DNA from: a virus
DNA length: 44,038 nt
Strand: one strand, 5' to 3'
IMG/VR virus record: IMGVR_UViG_3300025131_008102
Location: 1-44,038 of that record
This document shows, one piece after another, positions 14,413 to 24,300 of this stretch (its first letter is position 1; every line of letters begins with the position of its first letter). The notes beneath the pieces were generated by a model. It made no database searches. It was not told the origin of the DNA and saw nothing but the letters and a program-made list of their open reading frames with translations. The translations under genes and the position numbers were made by a program.

Positions 14413-15194
14413 TGAGTGATATAATTCAATTTAATAAATTTTGCGATTTACATGACGGCAAAAATATTATTTTTTGTAAAACTGATTTTTTAGCTGCAGA
14501 GTTTGAATATATTAAAACACTTGAAAATGAGGTGGTATTGATAAGTGGCAACAGTGATTATGTTATTACTGATGAGATAGCCGCACTGCTTCCTGAGAAT
14601 GTGGTAAAGTGGTATTGTCATAATAATTTATCGTCTCACCCTAAAACTGTTTCTATCCCCATGGGAATAGAGAATTCGGTAGAAGCTGCCCGCCCCGGAC
14701 ACGGCGTAGGGTGGGATCATGCCATAGAAAAAGAAAAAACGATCTCTTATTTGTTTGAAGACAATGATAGACCGCCCCCTACTAAATTTATTTATGCAAA
14801 CTTTAACATTAATACCAATCCGCATTGGCGCACTCCAACGAAAGAAATGTGCCAATACTCCGATTTGATCAATTGGGATCAAAGCAAATTAGATTATTTT
14901 TCATTTATTAGTAAGATTTTGGATCATGAAGCCGTTGTATGCCCAATTGGCAACGGCCCCGACACCCATAGACTTTATGAGACACTTTATTTAGGAAGGA
15001 TACCAATTGTTTTTTCATTCAACGAGCAGTCTATTCTCTACAAGAGTATATACTCTCACCTCCCGGTTGTATCGCTGGACAAGCTTGAAGACTTAAATGA
15101 CGAAGGCTTGTTGAGAGCTAAGCTTGACGAGGCTACATCAAAAAGCTTAGACATGTCCAAATATTCTTATTGGGAAAAAAGGGTTTTAGATTGA
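14412..15194 (+). CDS. Exostosin-like glycosyltransferase (GT47-type C-terminal domain)
   Basis: The 260-aa protein contains, at about residues 175-205, the run CPIGNGPDTHRLYETLYLGRIPIV, whose core features (GNG-x-DTHR-xE-x-L-x-G-x-IPI) recall the nucleotide-sugar-binding region of exostosin/GT47-like transferases found in bacterial and viral glycan clusters. The preceding half is alpha/beta with a YANFNINTNP segment. It probably transfers one sugar; donor and linkage are unknown. Coupled to both neighbours by one-base overlaps (TAATG upstream, TGATG downstream). Confidence 0.65.
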   Translation: MSDIIQFNKFCDLHDGKNIIFCKTDFLAAEFEYIKTLENEVVLISGNSDYVITDEIAALLPENVVKWYCHNNLSSHPKTVSIPMGIENSVEAARPGHGVGWDHAIEKEKTISYLFEDNDRPPPTKFIYANFNINTNPHWRTPTKEMCQYSDLINWDQSKLDYFSFISKILDHEAVVCPIGNGPDTHRLYETLYLGRIPIVFSFNEQSILYKSIYSHLPVVSLDKLEDLNDEGLLRAKLDEATSKSLDMSKYSYWEKRVLD

Positions 15195-16132
15195 TGAACG
15201 CGGAAAGAATTTTAGTAACAGGTGGCTCCGGAATGGTCGGACAGGCTCTCAAAGAGATTATCCCCGCCGCGATCTTTCTATCGTCTAGGGATTGTGACTT
15301 GCGTGCCACTGACGAAGTAGAACAATTGTTTGAGAAACACAAGCCGGAATATATTATTCATTTGGCTGCGAGAGTTGGTGGAGTTAAAGCTAATATGAGC
15401 TACCTAGGAGATTTTTATTATGACAATATTCTTATTAATACAAATGTGCTACAGGCTGCACACCAGCACCAAGTCAAGAAAGTAATATCTGTATTGAGTA
15501 CTTGTATTTATCCAGATAAGGTAAGCTATCCCTTGACAGAAGAACAAATCCACTTAGGACCTCCGCACTCGTCCAATTTTGCATATGCATACGCAAAAAG
15601 AATGCTGGACGTACAGTCACGCGCATATCGCATGCAGCACGGGTGCAATTTTATAACAGCGGTACCCAATAATTTATATGGACCACATGACAATTTCCAC
15701 CTAGAAGATAGTCATGTAATCCCGGCTTTAATAAGAAAGATTTGGGAAGCCAAGAAAGCGGGAACCACCCCGGAGTTGTGGGGGGATGGAACCCCTCTTA
15801 GAGAATTTACTTACTCCGGAGACATCGCAAAGATTTTGATTTTTTTGCTTGAGAACTATAATGATGAATATCCAATAAATATTGGAAACACTGAAGAGAT
15901 TACGATTAGCAAAGTAGCGGAGAAGATTTCTTATAATTTAGAGCATACTCACGGACTCCGATGGGACATTACGAAGCCATCGGGGCAATACAAAAAACCT
16001 AGCAACAACGACAGGTTACTTAACTTAGGATGGCAACGTTCGGATTATACCGACTTTTCAACCGGGCTAAAGACAATGTGTGACTGGTTCATAGAAAACT
16101 ATCCCAATGTAAGAGGAAGCAATGAGAAATAA
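15194..16132 (+). CDS. fcl: GDP-L-fucose synthase
   Basis: This 312-aa SDR enzyme begins with [12 protein letters not shown] (NADP-binding), and has the HLAARVGGV segment, the catalytic region VLSTCIYP, and Y-x3-K in AYAYAKRM, all characteristic of GDP-4-keto-6-deoxymannose epimerase/reductase (Fcl, also WcaG). It performs the last step in GDP-L-fucose synthesis. The substrate-providing dehydratase is encoded directly downstream. The ATG at 15194 overlaps the previous TGA; an upstream in-frame start at 15170 would only add a Lys-rich stretch. It overlaps gmd by 11 bases. Length fits the family (about 310-320 aa). Confidence 0.93.
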   Translation: MNAERILVTGGSGMVGQALKEIIPAAIFLSSRDCDLRATDEVEQLFEKHKPEYIIHLAARVGGVKANMSYLGDFYYDNILINTNVLQAAHQHQVKKVISVLSTCIYPDKVSYPLTEEQIHLGPPHSSNFAYAYAKRMLDVQSRAYRMQHGCNFITAVPNNLYGPHDNFHLEDSHVIPALIRKIWEAKKAGTTPELWGDGTPLREFTYSGDIAKILIFLLENYNDEYPINIGNTEEITISKVAEKISYNLEHTHGLRWDITKPSGQYKKPSNNDRLLNLGWQRSDYTDFSTGLKTMCDWFIENYPNVRGSNEK

Positions 16133-17105
16133 AACAGCCTTAATCACAGGCATCACAGGGCAAGACGGATCATATTTGGCCGACCTTCTGTTGGAAAAGG
16201 GATATCACGTCGTCGGCATGAAGCGCCGCACCTCAATTCTGGCTACCGACAGGATCGATCATATTTTCGAAAACGGAGATCATGTTCTTAATTTTGATTT
16301 AGAATATGGAAACATGAACGATTCTGGAGCCATGCATCGCCTCCTCCGCAAGTATATGCCAGACGAGATTTATAACCTTGCAGCCCAGTCTCATGTTCGA
16401 GTATCTTTCGACACCCCTGAAGAGACAGCCAATTATGTAGGAATGGGTACCCTGCGCCTACTGGAGGCAGTAAGGAATACATGTCCTGAAGCGCGCTTTT
16501 ATCAAGCGTCCTCCTCCGAAATGTTCGGAGACAATCCTGAATATCCCCAGCATGAAGACACCTGCCTCTCCCCAGCTTCACCCTATGCCTGTTCTAAAGT
16601 CTTCGCTCATCACTTAATTAACAATTATCGACAGAGTTATGGGCTTCATGCATCGAGCGGCATTTTATTTAATCATGAATCGCCCCGCCGAGGAGAAACC
16701 TTTGTCACACGCAAAATTACAATGGCCGCAGCCAAGATAAAACTCGGACTCCAAAAGGAACTGTCTTTGGGAAATTTAGATGCCAAGCGCGACTGGGGTT
16801 TTGCGGGAGACTATGTAGAGGCAATGTGGTTGATGTTGCAGCAAGAAATCCCGGACGATTATGTAATCGCCACCGGTGAGACCCACACTGTCAAAGAATT
16901 TTTAGAAGTGGTTTTTAATTACGCCGGCTTAGATATTGAAAAACATGTCACGATTGACGAGCGTCTATTTAGGCCACACGAAGTACCACTTTTACTGGGA
17001 GATCCAAACAAAGCCAAGAGAGTTTTAGGATGGACCCCCACAATTACATTTGAAGATCTTGCAAAAATGATGTATGATGCAGATCTAGCAGAATTAGAAA
17101 AATAA
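16122..17105 (+). CDS. gmd: GDP-mannose 4,6-dehydratase
   Basis: This 327-aa extended SDR has the signature N-terminus [15 protein letters not shown], the QSHVRVSF segment, the catalytic SSSEMFG and PYACSK (Y-x3-K), and the diagnostic [17 protein letters not shown]. It converts GDP-D-mannose to GDP-4-keto-6-deoxy-D-mannose, the substrate of the GDP-fucose synthase upstream; the same intermediate can lead to GDP-rhamnose or GDP-perosamine. No mannose-activating genes are seen here, so the host would supply GDP-mannose. It is the last gene of the sugar cassette. It is slightly shorter than many bacterial homologues (about 340-370 aa). Confidence 0.95.
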   Translation: MRNKTALITGITGQDGSYLADLLLEKGYHVVGMKRRTSILATDRIDHIFENGDHVLNFDLEYGNMNDSGAMHRLLRKYMPDEIYNLAAQSHVRVSFDTPEETANYVGMGTLRLLEAVRNTCPEARFYQASSSEMFGDNPEYPQHEDTCLSPASPYACSKVFAHHLINNYRQSYGLHASSGILFNHESPRRGETFVTRKITMAAAKIKLGLQKELSLGNLDAKRDWGFAGDYVEAMWLMLQQEIPDDYVIATGETHTVKEFLEVVFNYAGLDIEKHVTIDERLFRPHEVPLLLGDPNKAKRVLGWTPTITFEDLAKMMYDADLAELEK

Positions 17106-17126
17106 TATTTAAAGGAGATTAATCTA

Positions 17127-17339
17127 ATGGAAACCAAATTACAACTATCAAATCAAGCCCTAGGGGCAATCATGATAGCGCTTCAAGAATCGCTATTAAA
17201 TCAAACTGATATCGTCCCTATCTTGAAGGGATTCGAGTTAAAAGAGGGGGCAGAGGGGCTTGTCGTAATGAACCCTCCCACCGTAGCTGCAACACCTACC
17301 CCCGGCTCTAATAACGATTTAAAGCAGATAGTTAAATAA
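17127..17339 (+). CDS. Hypothetical protein, 70 aa
   Basis: The start is clear: AAAGGAG at 17112-17118 before the ATG. Residues 1-50 look like two short helices with a hydrophobic pattern (LSNQALGAIMIALQESLL, then ILKGFELKE), and the C-terminus is a flexible Pro/Thr-rich tail. This helix-rich start resembles short phage proteins found near late regulators, but no function is known. The 21-base gap before it is the first after a run of overlaps, and its stop overlaps the zinc-ribbon start by one base. Confidence 0.7.
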   Translation: METKLQLSNQALGAIMIALQESLLNQTDIVPILKGFELKEGAEGLVVMNPPTVAATPTPGSNNDLKQIVK

Positions 17340-17605
17340 TGCCACGTTATCGCTATCGATGCGAGGGTTGCAAGAAGGAACAACTCATTTTTCATCTTAT
17401 CAAAGAGGTGATGACTGAGTGTCCCTTATGTGATACCCAAAATCAAATGAAAAAAATACTCACTACTCCCAACATTATAACAGATAATGGCAGCGAACCC
17501 GAGGAAGAAGTGGGCGAGATTACTAAACAATATATTGAAGCTAATCGCGATATATTAAAACAACAAAAAGAGAAAGCTAAAAAGGAAAATTATGAGCCGT
17601 CTTGA
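17339..17605 (+). CDS. Zinc-ribbon protein (FmdB-like)
   Basis: This 88-aa protein starts with an FmdB-type zinc ribbon: YRYRCEGCKK with C8 and C11, and TECPLC with C28 and C31. The rest is a charged helical tail. Such ribbons bind zinc and often mediate contact with nucleic acids or proteins; in phages they are common beside transcription or terminase genes. Its position two genes before a late sigma factor would suit a transcription accessory role, but this is inference. Starts in TAATG overlap and overlaps the next gene by 14 bases. Confidence 0.75.
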   Translation: MPRYRYRCEGCKKEQLIFHLIKEVMTECPLCDTQNQMKKILTTPNIITDNGSEPEEEVGEITKQYIEANRDILKQQKEKAKKENYEPS

Positions 17606-17951
17606 AATTATATTATCGGCAATTTTAACATTATCGGTTTTGCTAAACGTCGGAATGTTAATGTATGCTAGGACCGCAATCGTCAGAATTGTATCCGTTT
17701 CAGAAGAATTGGGAGATTTACAACAAATGGTAAACTCCTTTGCTGTTCATCTTAAGACTGTTTACGAACTAGATTCGTTTTACGGTGATGAGACCCTGCG
17801 TGGTCTTCTGGAGCACGCCATATCGTTTAATGACCAAATGGACACTTTTGAATATATTATCTCTCTTACGGAAACGCTGCCATCACCAACGGAAAAAGAA
17901 GAACCAGATGACAACGACACCCCAGAAGAAGAAGAAGCGAACCAGACGTAA
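17592..17951 (+). CDS. Single-pass membrane protein with acidic C-terminal tail
   Basis: The 119-aa protein has one N-terminal hydrophobic segment (about residues 4-25, IILSAILTLSVLLNVGMLMY) that could be a signal anchor, a helical middle with coiled-coil character, and a strongly acidic tail of Glu, Asp and Pro. No family is recognised. The 3' end overlaps the start of the late sigma factor gene by 44 bases in another frame; the same GAAGAAGAAGAAG stretch is read as a poly-Glu tail here and as poly-Lys there. Confidence 0.75.
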   Translation: MSRLEIILSAILTLSVLLNVGMLMYARTAIVRIVSVSEELGDLQQMVNSFAVHLKTVYELDSFYGDETLRGLLEHAISFNDQMDTFEYIISLTETLPSPTEKEEPDDNDTPEEEEANQT

Positions 17952-18615
17952 AAATCATTATTTTACCTCGGATCACGAGGAAGCAATAATTCGATATGCA
18001 ATATCTACATGCCAACGTGAGCGCACAGAACTATATGTACAATATATTCAACCCGCCTTTAATGAAATGGTCGATAAAATTGTTTTTACTTATAAATTTA
18101 CAAATTTACCTAATTGTGATTCCCTAAGAGAAGAATGCAAGATTTGGTTAATGACCATCCTTGACAAATATGATCCAAGCAAAGGTTCTAAAGCCTTTTC
18201 CTACTTTTCTGTAATTACAAAAAACTGGTTCATTCACAAGGTTAAGCGCCAACAAAAACGCAACAAGCGCGAGATTGATTATGATAACATTTCTAAAGCC
18301 TACGAAGAAGAATTTTTATCCACCAACGAATCGTATGTAACCACCCGAGAAGAAGAAGAATTTTGGAGTTCCTTTTATAATGAACTAAAGTCATGGGATG
18401 CTTCCCAAATGAAAGAAAACGATCTTAAAGTGTATCGAGCCATTAATATCTTGTTTGAGTCAAAGGAAGAGATTGATATTTTTAATAAAAAGGCTATTTA
18501 TTTATATCTCCGAGAGATTACTGGGTTGAATACTAAACAGATTGTAAATTCTTTAAAGAAATTTCGTAAGAAATATTATACCTTTAAAGGTGACTGGGAA
18601 AATGGCACTTTATGA
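17908..18615 (+). CDS. Late-transcription sigma factor, T4 gp55-like
   Basis: With the ATG at 17908 this is a 235-aa protein. After a very basic N-terminus (KKKKRTRRK), it has the pattern seen in gp55-type phage sigma factors: NHYFTSDHEEAIIRYA, then a region-2-like block with KYDPSKGSKAFSYFSVITKNWF followed by a basic segment. Such factors replace the host sigma to read late promoters, with a sliding-clamp activator in T4. Its position just before the structural genes suits this. Earlier in-frame starts (17785) are possible but lie within the upstream gene. It overlaps the next gene by ATGA. I found no clear TATAAATA-type late promoter in this window. Confidence 0.82.
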   Translation: MTTTPQKKKKRTRRKNHYFTSDHEEAIIRYAISTCQRERTELYVQYIQPAFNEMVDKIVFTYKFTNLPNCDSLREECKIWLMTILDKYDPSKGSKAFSYFSVITKNWFIHKVKRQQKRNKREIDYDNISKAYEEEFLSTNESYVTTREEEEFWSSFYNELKSWDASQMKENDLKVYRAINILFESKEEIDIFNKKAIYLYLREITGLNTKQIVNSLKKFRKKYYTFKGDWENGTL

Positions 18616-18917
18616 GTAAAAAAAAATTAGATAACTTAATGGATGAAGCGCTAGATAATATTCGTATGGATAGACAGAGCGCTCGTGAGTTCTTAAATGA
18701 AATTGCCAATCAAATTGCCGGCGATCCCGAACAAAATAAATATCTGAGCCCCGTAGCAGCCAAACATGTAGAAACAATGCAGCGCTCCAACGAGCAGTTG
18801 GTTAAGCTTATTGGGTTGCTACAGAAAAAGCAAGCCACTGGTGTAGCTTTAAGCGAAACAGACAAAGAAAGCTTATTTGATCTGATCCAAGGGGGCGCAG
18901 ACGATGCCGTTCCTTAA
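18612..18917 (+). CDS. Hypothetical protein, 101 aa, helical
   Basis: This acidic, mostly helical protein (MDEALDNIRMDRQSAREFLNE start; a later EQLVKLIGLLQKKQ helix) shows no known motif. It starts in the ATGA overlap with the sigma factor gene and ends 14 bases into the spike-like gene. The location between late regulator and tail genes could suit a small assembly or packaging protein (a terminase small subunit would be a guess), but I cannot support a function. Confidence 0.7.
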   Translation: MSKKKLDNLMDEALDNIRMDRQSAREFLNEIANQIAGDPEQNKYLSPVAAKHVETMQRSNEQLVKLIGLLQKKQATGVALSETDKESLFDLIQGGADDAVP

Positions 18918-20358
18918 TGCCCTCAATCAAGCGGTCGAAGCGGTTAGGCATCGTAACAAGCAGGCTCAACGTACCGAAGGAAATTCAATTACGGTAACAG
19001 CGCGCGTTGTGAGTCCTCCTATTCCATTTAATACAGCCGATGCTGATCTATTATATGGAGACCCCAAAGCCAACCGCGAGAAAGAAGCAAGCCGCGTCCG
19101 GCGCGGGCTCGATCCTTCTAGTGCTAGTCGCATGGCAGCGTTTGTTTTTAGAGGGTATATTGTTGATAAAGATTGGCCCCAAAACCCTCATAAACTAATT
19201 CGTAATCCTTGTGCCATGGCAGAGGCAAAAGGCGCCCAAATTGCCGATATTGAAGATGCTATTAAGTTGTGCACGAAATTTGTATCCGCTGAGGGATATA
19301 GCGGACAAATGCCAAAAGTGGGTGACTGGGTGAAAGTGCGCCTAAATAAGATCCGCCAGCCTGGAAATAACGAAGGAAGTTGGAATACTGCACTCGGAGA
19401 CTTTATTAACATGGCAGAAACGGAAGAAATTCCAGCAGAGACCATGACGCCCTCCGATCCTCAATGCAGCAGCTTGGTGGGGCAATTTAGCAATGTTGCC
19501 AGTGTAGGCACCGCAGCCGATGGCGTGCAAGGCACCCCCGCAGGATCGGGGTCGGTAGACATTACCCCCGATATTCCTCCCATTGTTCAGGCGTGTATGG
19601 CAAAAGGCTATTCCATGTATACTGATGGAAAAGTTAATCTTATTGGTGTCCGCGCCCAAGAGATTGTCAGTTCTGATTTGTTTGTAGATACAATGTTTAT
19701 CTCATGGAAATCCGGCGAAAGTTGGGAAACTCGAAGTTATCCGATCACCACCAAGCCAGGAAGATATGTTCTTGAAAATCCGAAACACCCCGGCGGACAT
19801 GGCGCATCTGGCAATCGAACAGCTATTTTAAAACCGGGACAATATAGTTCGTGGCAGGTATGGGATCACCATGGACATGTCGCACTAGGACAACTGGCCG
19901 GGCCCGTTACTATCTATCTAGATAACACGGCGGATTCGACAGTACATGCAGAACAACATTCTTCACCGTCCCCCACTGAATCAGGCTGGTATGGGATTAA
20001 TATCCACCGTTCCCACTCTCCTCGCATGGGCAAAGCCCCTGATCTAACTTATAATAAGAGCGGCACACCTCCCCACGGAAGCTGGTCCGAAGGCTGCCAA
20101 GTTTTTTCGGATCCAGCGCAATTTACTGAATTTATGCAAATTATTATTAGTAAAATGTCGGAAATGCCCAAAACTACCGGGCTGTCCAATTTAACAAATG
20201 GCTATAGCCACCCTAAGTTAGCTGCCCATCAAGGCGGACAATTTGCCACATTTACTTATACTCTTATCAGTTACTTAGATTATGATGTAGCCTCTAGTAC
20301 CTATCCCGGCATGGAAACTGCCGAAAGCGCTGAGAATACAACGGAATCCACGAGTTAA
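18904..20358 (+). CDS. Tail spike/hub-like protein with L,D-peptidase-like motif
   Basis: The 484-aa protein has an N-terminal region about 120-175 resembling a beta-rich OB-like fold (KVGDWVKVRLNKI), and a C-terminal segment with NIHRSH (H368) followed by WSEGCQVF (S395, C398). The His plus S-x-G-C-Q pattern is similar to that of YkuD-type L,D-transpeptidase-like and other cysteine-dependent cell-wall enzymes, as well as to small tail-associated lysin domains of some phages. A role at the tail tip in local cell wall opening is likely in view of the following baseplate genes. The catalytic assignment is inferred from the motif only. RBS: GGGGG at 18891-18895. Confidence 0.65.
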   Translation: MPFLNALNQAVEAVRHRNKQAQRTEGNSITVTARVVSPPIPFNTADADLLYGDPKANREKEASRVRRGLDPSSASRMAAFVFRGYIVDKDWPQNPHKLIRNPCAMAEAKGAQIADIEDAIKLCTKFVSAEGYSGQMPKVGDWVKVRLNKIRQPGNNEGSWNTALGDFINMAETEEIPAETMTPSDPQCSSLVGQFSNVASVGTAADGVQGTPAGSGSVDITPDIPPIVQACMAKGYSMYTDGKVNLIGVRAQEIVSSDLFVDTMFISWKSGESWETRSYPITTKPGRYVLENPKHPGGHGASGNRTAILKPGQYSSWQVWDHHGHVALGQLAGPVTIYLDNTADSTVHAEQHSSPSPTESGWYGINIHRSHSPRMGKAPDLTYNKSGTPPHGSWSEGCQVFSDPAQFTEFMQIIISKMSEMPKTTGLSNLTNGYSHPKLAAHQGGQFATFTYTLISYLDYDVASSTYPGMETAESAENTTESTS

Positions 20359-20366
20359 ACGAGATT

Positions 20367-21356
20367 ATGTCAAACGACCGACCATTATGGACAGCAGAGA
20401 AATTTGAAGCTTTTAGAAAAAGCCTTCTACAGAGTGCTGCCGACCGAGCCAAGAACGCGCGAAATTATAATAGTGTTCCGGGCGCCAGCGGACTTCTGCA
20501 TACTTATGTTCAATCTCCTGTTATCAATTTCAATGCCGCGCCCAACCAACTCGCAATAAATACTGAAAATGCAGCCATTGTCATGGGCACAGATCGTCCT
20601 GCCGGGTTAAGTACTGGCTATGGCTCCCTAGGCGCCCAAGGTGCCAACACCATTGATCTTGTGGTAGGTCGTATGGCCGGTGCCAACAAAGGCGATGGAC
20701 CCACAGATGGCGCAATTGTAGAGCCAAGCTTTGGTGCCGATGCGGCTAGAATCTATATTAGCCAAATGACAGATGTCGATACGAATTTTGGATTAGCCGC
20801 TGGGCATATTGGAACTGTTGACGGACATTCGGCTATCGGGATTAAAGCTGATGGTGTACGAGTTATTGGGCGCGAAGGGGTTAAAATTGTTACTGGCAAA
20901 TCCTCTGCATTCCGCGGATTTGGCAATGAAGGCGAAGGCAATGCTGTAGGCGGGCGACTGCCGCCAGCCCCTCCTATTGAACTTATTGCCGGCAACAATA
21001 CGGACGATTCTACGATTCGACTTGTCGATGGAACTGAAGAGACAATCAAAGGATTACAACCAATTAGTCAAGGTATCAATACACGGGATGCCCTGGCTGA
21101 ATTGGGCGCACTCGTAGAAGAAATTATAGGTACTCTATTTAATATGGCTCTTCTGCAGACTACTTTTAATAGTGTGCTGGGAGTTACTCCTATTCCTTGG
21201 CACGCCGCGGCAGCAGGAACTTTGGCTCCACAATATTTATCTAAAGTTATAAATCCGTTGTGGCAAACCAGAATCAACAAAATTATGTGGAAAATTAATT
21301 ATTTAGAACCATATGGGTACAAATATATTTGCAGTAAGAATGTGTTTTCTACATAA
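20367..21356 (+). CDS. Probable tail/baseplate structural protein, 329 aa
   Basis: This protein is rich in Gly, Ala, Asn and Ile. It has a stretch with repeated beta-strand-turn periodicity (SAIGIKADGVRVIGREGVKIVTG-like, residues about 154-180) such as occurs in beta-helical spikes and collar proteins. It has no signal peptide or enzymatic motif. It lies between the spike-like protein and the 2218-aa protein, in a block of tail genes that ends in gp25- and gp6-like wedge genes, so a structural virion role is inferred. RBS weak (ACGAGATT before ATG). Confidence 0.7.
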   Translation: MSNDRPLWTAEKFEAFRKSLLQSAADRAKNARNYNSVPGASGLLHTYVQSPVINFNAAPNQLAINTENAAIVMGTDRPAGLSTGYGSLGAQGANTIDLVVGRMAGANKGDGPTDGAIVEPSFGADAARIYISQMTDVDTNFGLAAGHIGTVDGHSAIGIKADGVRVIGREGVKIVTGKSSAFRGFGNEGEGNAVGGRLPPAPPIELIAGNNTDDSTIRLVDGTEETIKGLQPISQGINTRDALAELGALVEEIIGTLFNMALLQTTFNSVLGVTPIPWHAAAAGTLAPQYLSKVINPLWQTRINKIMWKINYLEPYGYKYICSKNVFST

Positions 21357-21371
21357 TCACTAAAGATAGCA

Positions 21372-24300
21372 ATGGCAAAATCAAAATTTCTAGAATATCA
21401 AGATAAAAATAATGATGGTCTCATCGACGAATGTGGTGAGCAACCTGTTGTTCCGGAAACTAAAGAGTGTCCGGATTGCGTTCCCGATCCTGCAGCCATA
21501 GTTCCTGATTGGAAAACTCAAAGCAATGATGAGCCGTGGTATAATGGAAAAGAGTGCACTTACGAAGTTACGATTACTACTCCTGAAACTTCTATGATGC
21601 CATCACCCGGCGCAACAGATGAAGAATCTCGCGCCTATGTGCTCACCTTGTTTGGTGTCTATCAAGATACCGCTGTTGAGTCATTGCTGGTAAATCTAGA
21701 CAAAAAAGTTACTGATGAATCAGTTAACATTGTTAATGCTTATATTGAGCATAAAAAATATGATTTAGATATTCGACCCGGCGCACGTTTAAAATTATTA
21801 TATTCCATTCCTGAAAAATATTTTAGTTCTTTGGAAGCTGTAAGCAACGAAGACGAAGAAGAAGAGGACGATAGTGAATCCACCCCCGATGGTTCGGATG
21901 TCACGGTTGTGTTAAAAAATGTAAAAAACCTTAATCTTAAACTTATTCGAATCCGCAAAGCTCTGTATTTATATGGCCGTTATTATAAGGTATTCCGTGC
22001 GCTCGACGGTGCCAACTTAGTATTTGAAGAAAGTGGCAAGATATTTGATTTAGACGCATATGGCGATATGACAATGTTTGGCAATTCTACGTCATCTAAA
22101 ATTTTGCCGGCACTAGATTCCTTTTTAAATTCTAAACAATTAGACATTCCCAATAGCGGCAAAATTGGTTCGGGCTGGTCAAAAGATAAAATTATTAAAC
22201 TTACTCTCACTTTTGCGGCTGGATATAGCCGTCTAAAGAAGATTGAAGCCGAAATTGAGGGATGTGTCGATCCGGTGGTATTCAAGGGACGCCTCTTAAG
22301 ATCTTTGAATACCCGCGAAGCATTTAAAGATCCTACAGCACTAGCTTATTTTGCGCAAGTAGAGGAGATGTACCAAGCTTTAACTAAGCGTATTCCGATG
22401 GATTGGAAGGAATATGTTATACAATTTACATTTCCTACCATCGTAGAAAAGGTAAATTACCGAATCGATGAAGATGATGAGTCCGGCGCAGAATCAAATC
22501 TTACATGCATGGCAGATGCATTATTAGAAGAAGGAAAACAACTTGGGCAAGATATTTTAGATCCTGCATTTAGTTTGGGCGATGCGATCTCTTATCAGTT
22601 TCATCTAAACATCTGCAAAGACCCCGCTCAAGCCCAACAAGAAAAAGAAGAACTAGGAATAGAAGTTTCTCAAGCTGCCCGCGATCAAAGCTATGCCGAA
22701 CGCGCGCGCGCCTTTACAAACAGTGTCACCACTGTGACCGATCCAGATAACCCTCAAAACTCTCAAAGCATTTATGCGTTTGCTCAAGAGCAAGCTTATA
22801 AACAGATAACAAGAAACCAGAATAGTTTTGAAATGCTCTGTATGAATTTTATAACGAGTAAAACAGCAGGCAATTTATCGATTGATGATTTATTTGCTCA
22901 AAGTTTTGACAGAATTAAAATATGTGGACTGCAGGCTCTCTTATTAGATACCATTCAATGCTTAATGAAGGGAACAACTCTTGAAGCTTCTCTCGCAAGC
23001 ATTACAAAGTCGGCTCTTAGCGCAATGTCTATTGACACCTTCGGCCGTTTATTCATAGGTTTGCCGTCCGCCCAACAAGACGATCTTGATAATTTAGTTC
23101 GAGCAAAATTGTCTAGCGGAGACTTTTTTAAAGACAGTAGTCAAAATCAAAAACTGTCGGATCAAATGGCTAGCAATCGTCAAATTATTAGACCCTGGCA
23201 AGACACTTCCAGCCCCCACTATCCAGACCGAACAATCGCCCAGCAATTTGATCTTAATAGCGCAAAGGGTCAATTAGATCCAAAGGTTGTAATGGAAGCG
23301 TATATCCAAGCACTAATTGAAGTGTACGCCGACGATCTGCTAGCTTTGGTTGACCTACTGAATGAGTTCCCCGGCGCCCCGATCATCTCCAATATTATTG
23401 CGACGTTAGATTGCCCAGTGCCTCCTATTTTCAACCCTCCGGTAATGGATTTTATTAAAGATCTCGAACTACCTTTTTGTCGAGATATCGGAGATATAAC
23501 TCTTCCCGCTGTGCAGAATCCTTTTGGGTGGATACCTTCCAAGATGGATATTTCATCTGTGCTGTTCCAAACTGTTACCTTGGCATTGCAAAAAGCTTTG
23601 ATAGAAATCATGATGAAGATTATGGTGAAGATATGCGAGCTTTTTGGAAGTTTCATTTGCAATGCTCTGGAGACCACCGGAGATTTGGCTGCAGCGCTGG
23701 TAACCGGAAACTCCAATGAATTTGCAGATATCATCAAAGCCTCTATCTGTGGTCCCGACGCATCTGACGAAGATGTTAATAATGCGATTGAGGATATCCT
23801 TAATACTCTGGGTCCTGGTGGCGGCGCTTTCGCTGACCAATCAGACGCAATTCAGTTCACACAAGATGTATCCTCCGCTACCACTCGAAAAGAACTGACG
23901 GATGCCTTTCTGGGCGACTGCTCGAATGATTTTCTTAATATTGTAGACTCTTTGATTGAATATGAATATCCTCAATTAAGACAAGGTTTAAGCAATAAAG
24001 AAAAGATTTGCGCGTTTTTCTCTAATTCGGGCAATTTGTTTCCAGCAGACGTCAAAAATCAAATGCGTGACTTTTCCAATCAATTGCCGGAAAACGACAC
24101 ACTGCCGGCTAATCCGAGCCTTTGTGCCGATCCTACCCAACTCGAAAACTTCTGTCAGATGAGAATTCAATTATTGGAAGGTCGTGCTAGCGAAGAACAA
24201 GTACGAGAGATGTGCGAGAACCTTCAAGAAGAATTACAAGACAATTTAACTGATTTGGGCAACATCCTTCAAGATACTCCCAATTATATTTCGGATAACA

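Noticed and set aside
4980-17105. Glycan cassette as a piece of host DNA or assembly chimera
   Set aside because: Strand, overlap style, and base composition continue smoothly from and to phage genes on both sides.
23270-23737. A 155-codon open frame on the minus strand
   Set aside because: It is opposite the 2218-aa gene, has no ribosome site or homology signal, and all other genes are on the + strand.
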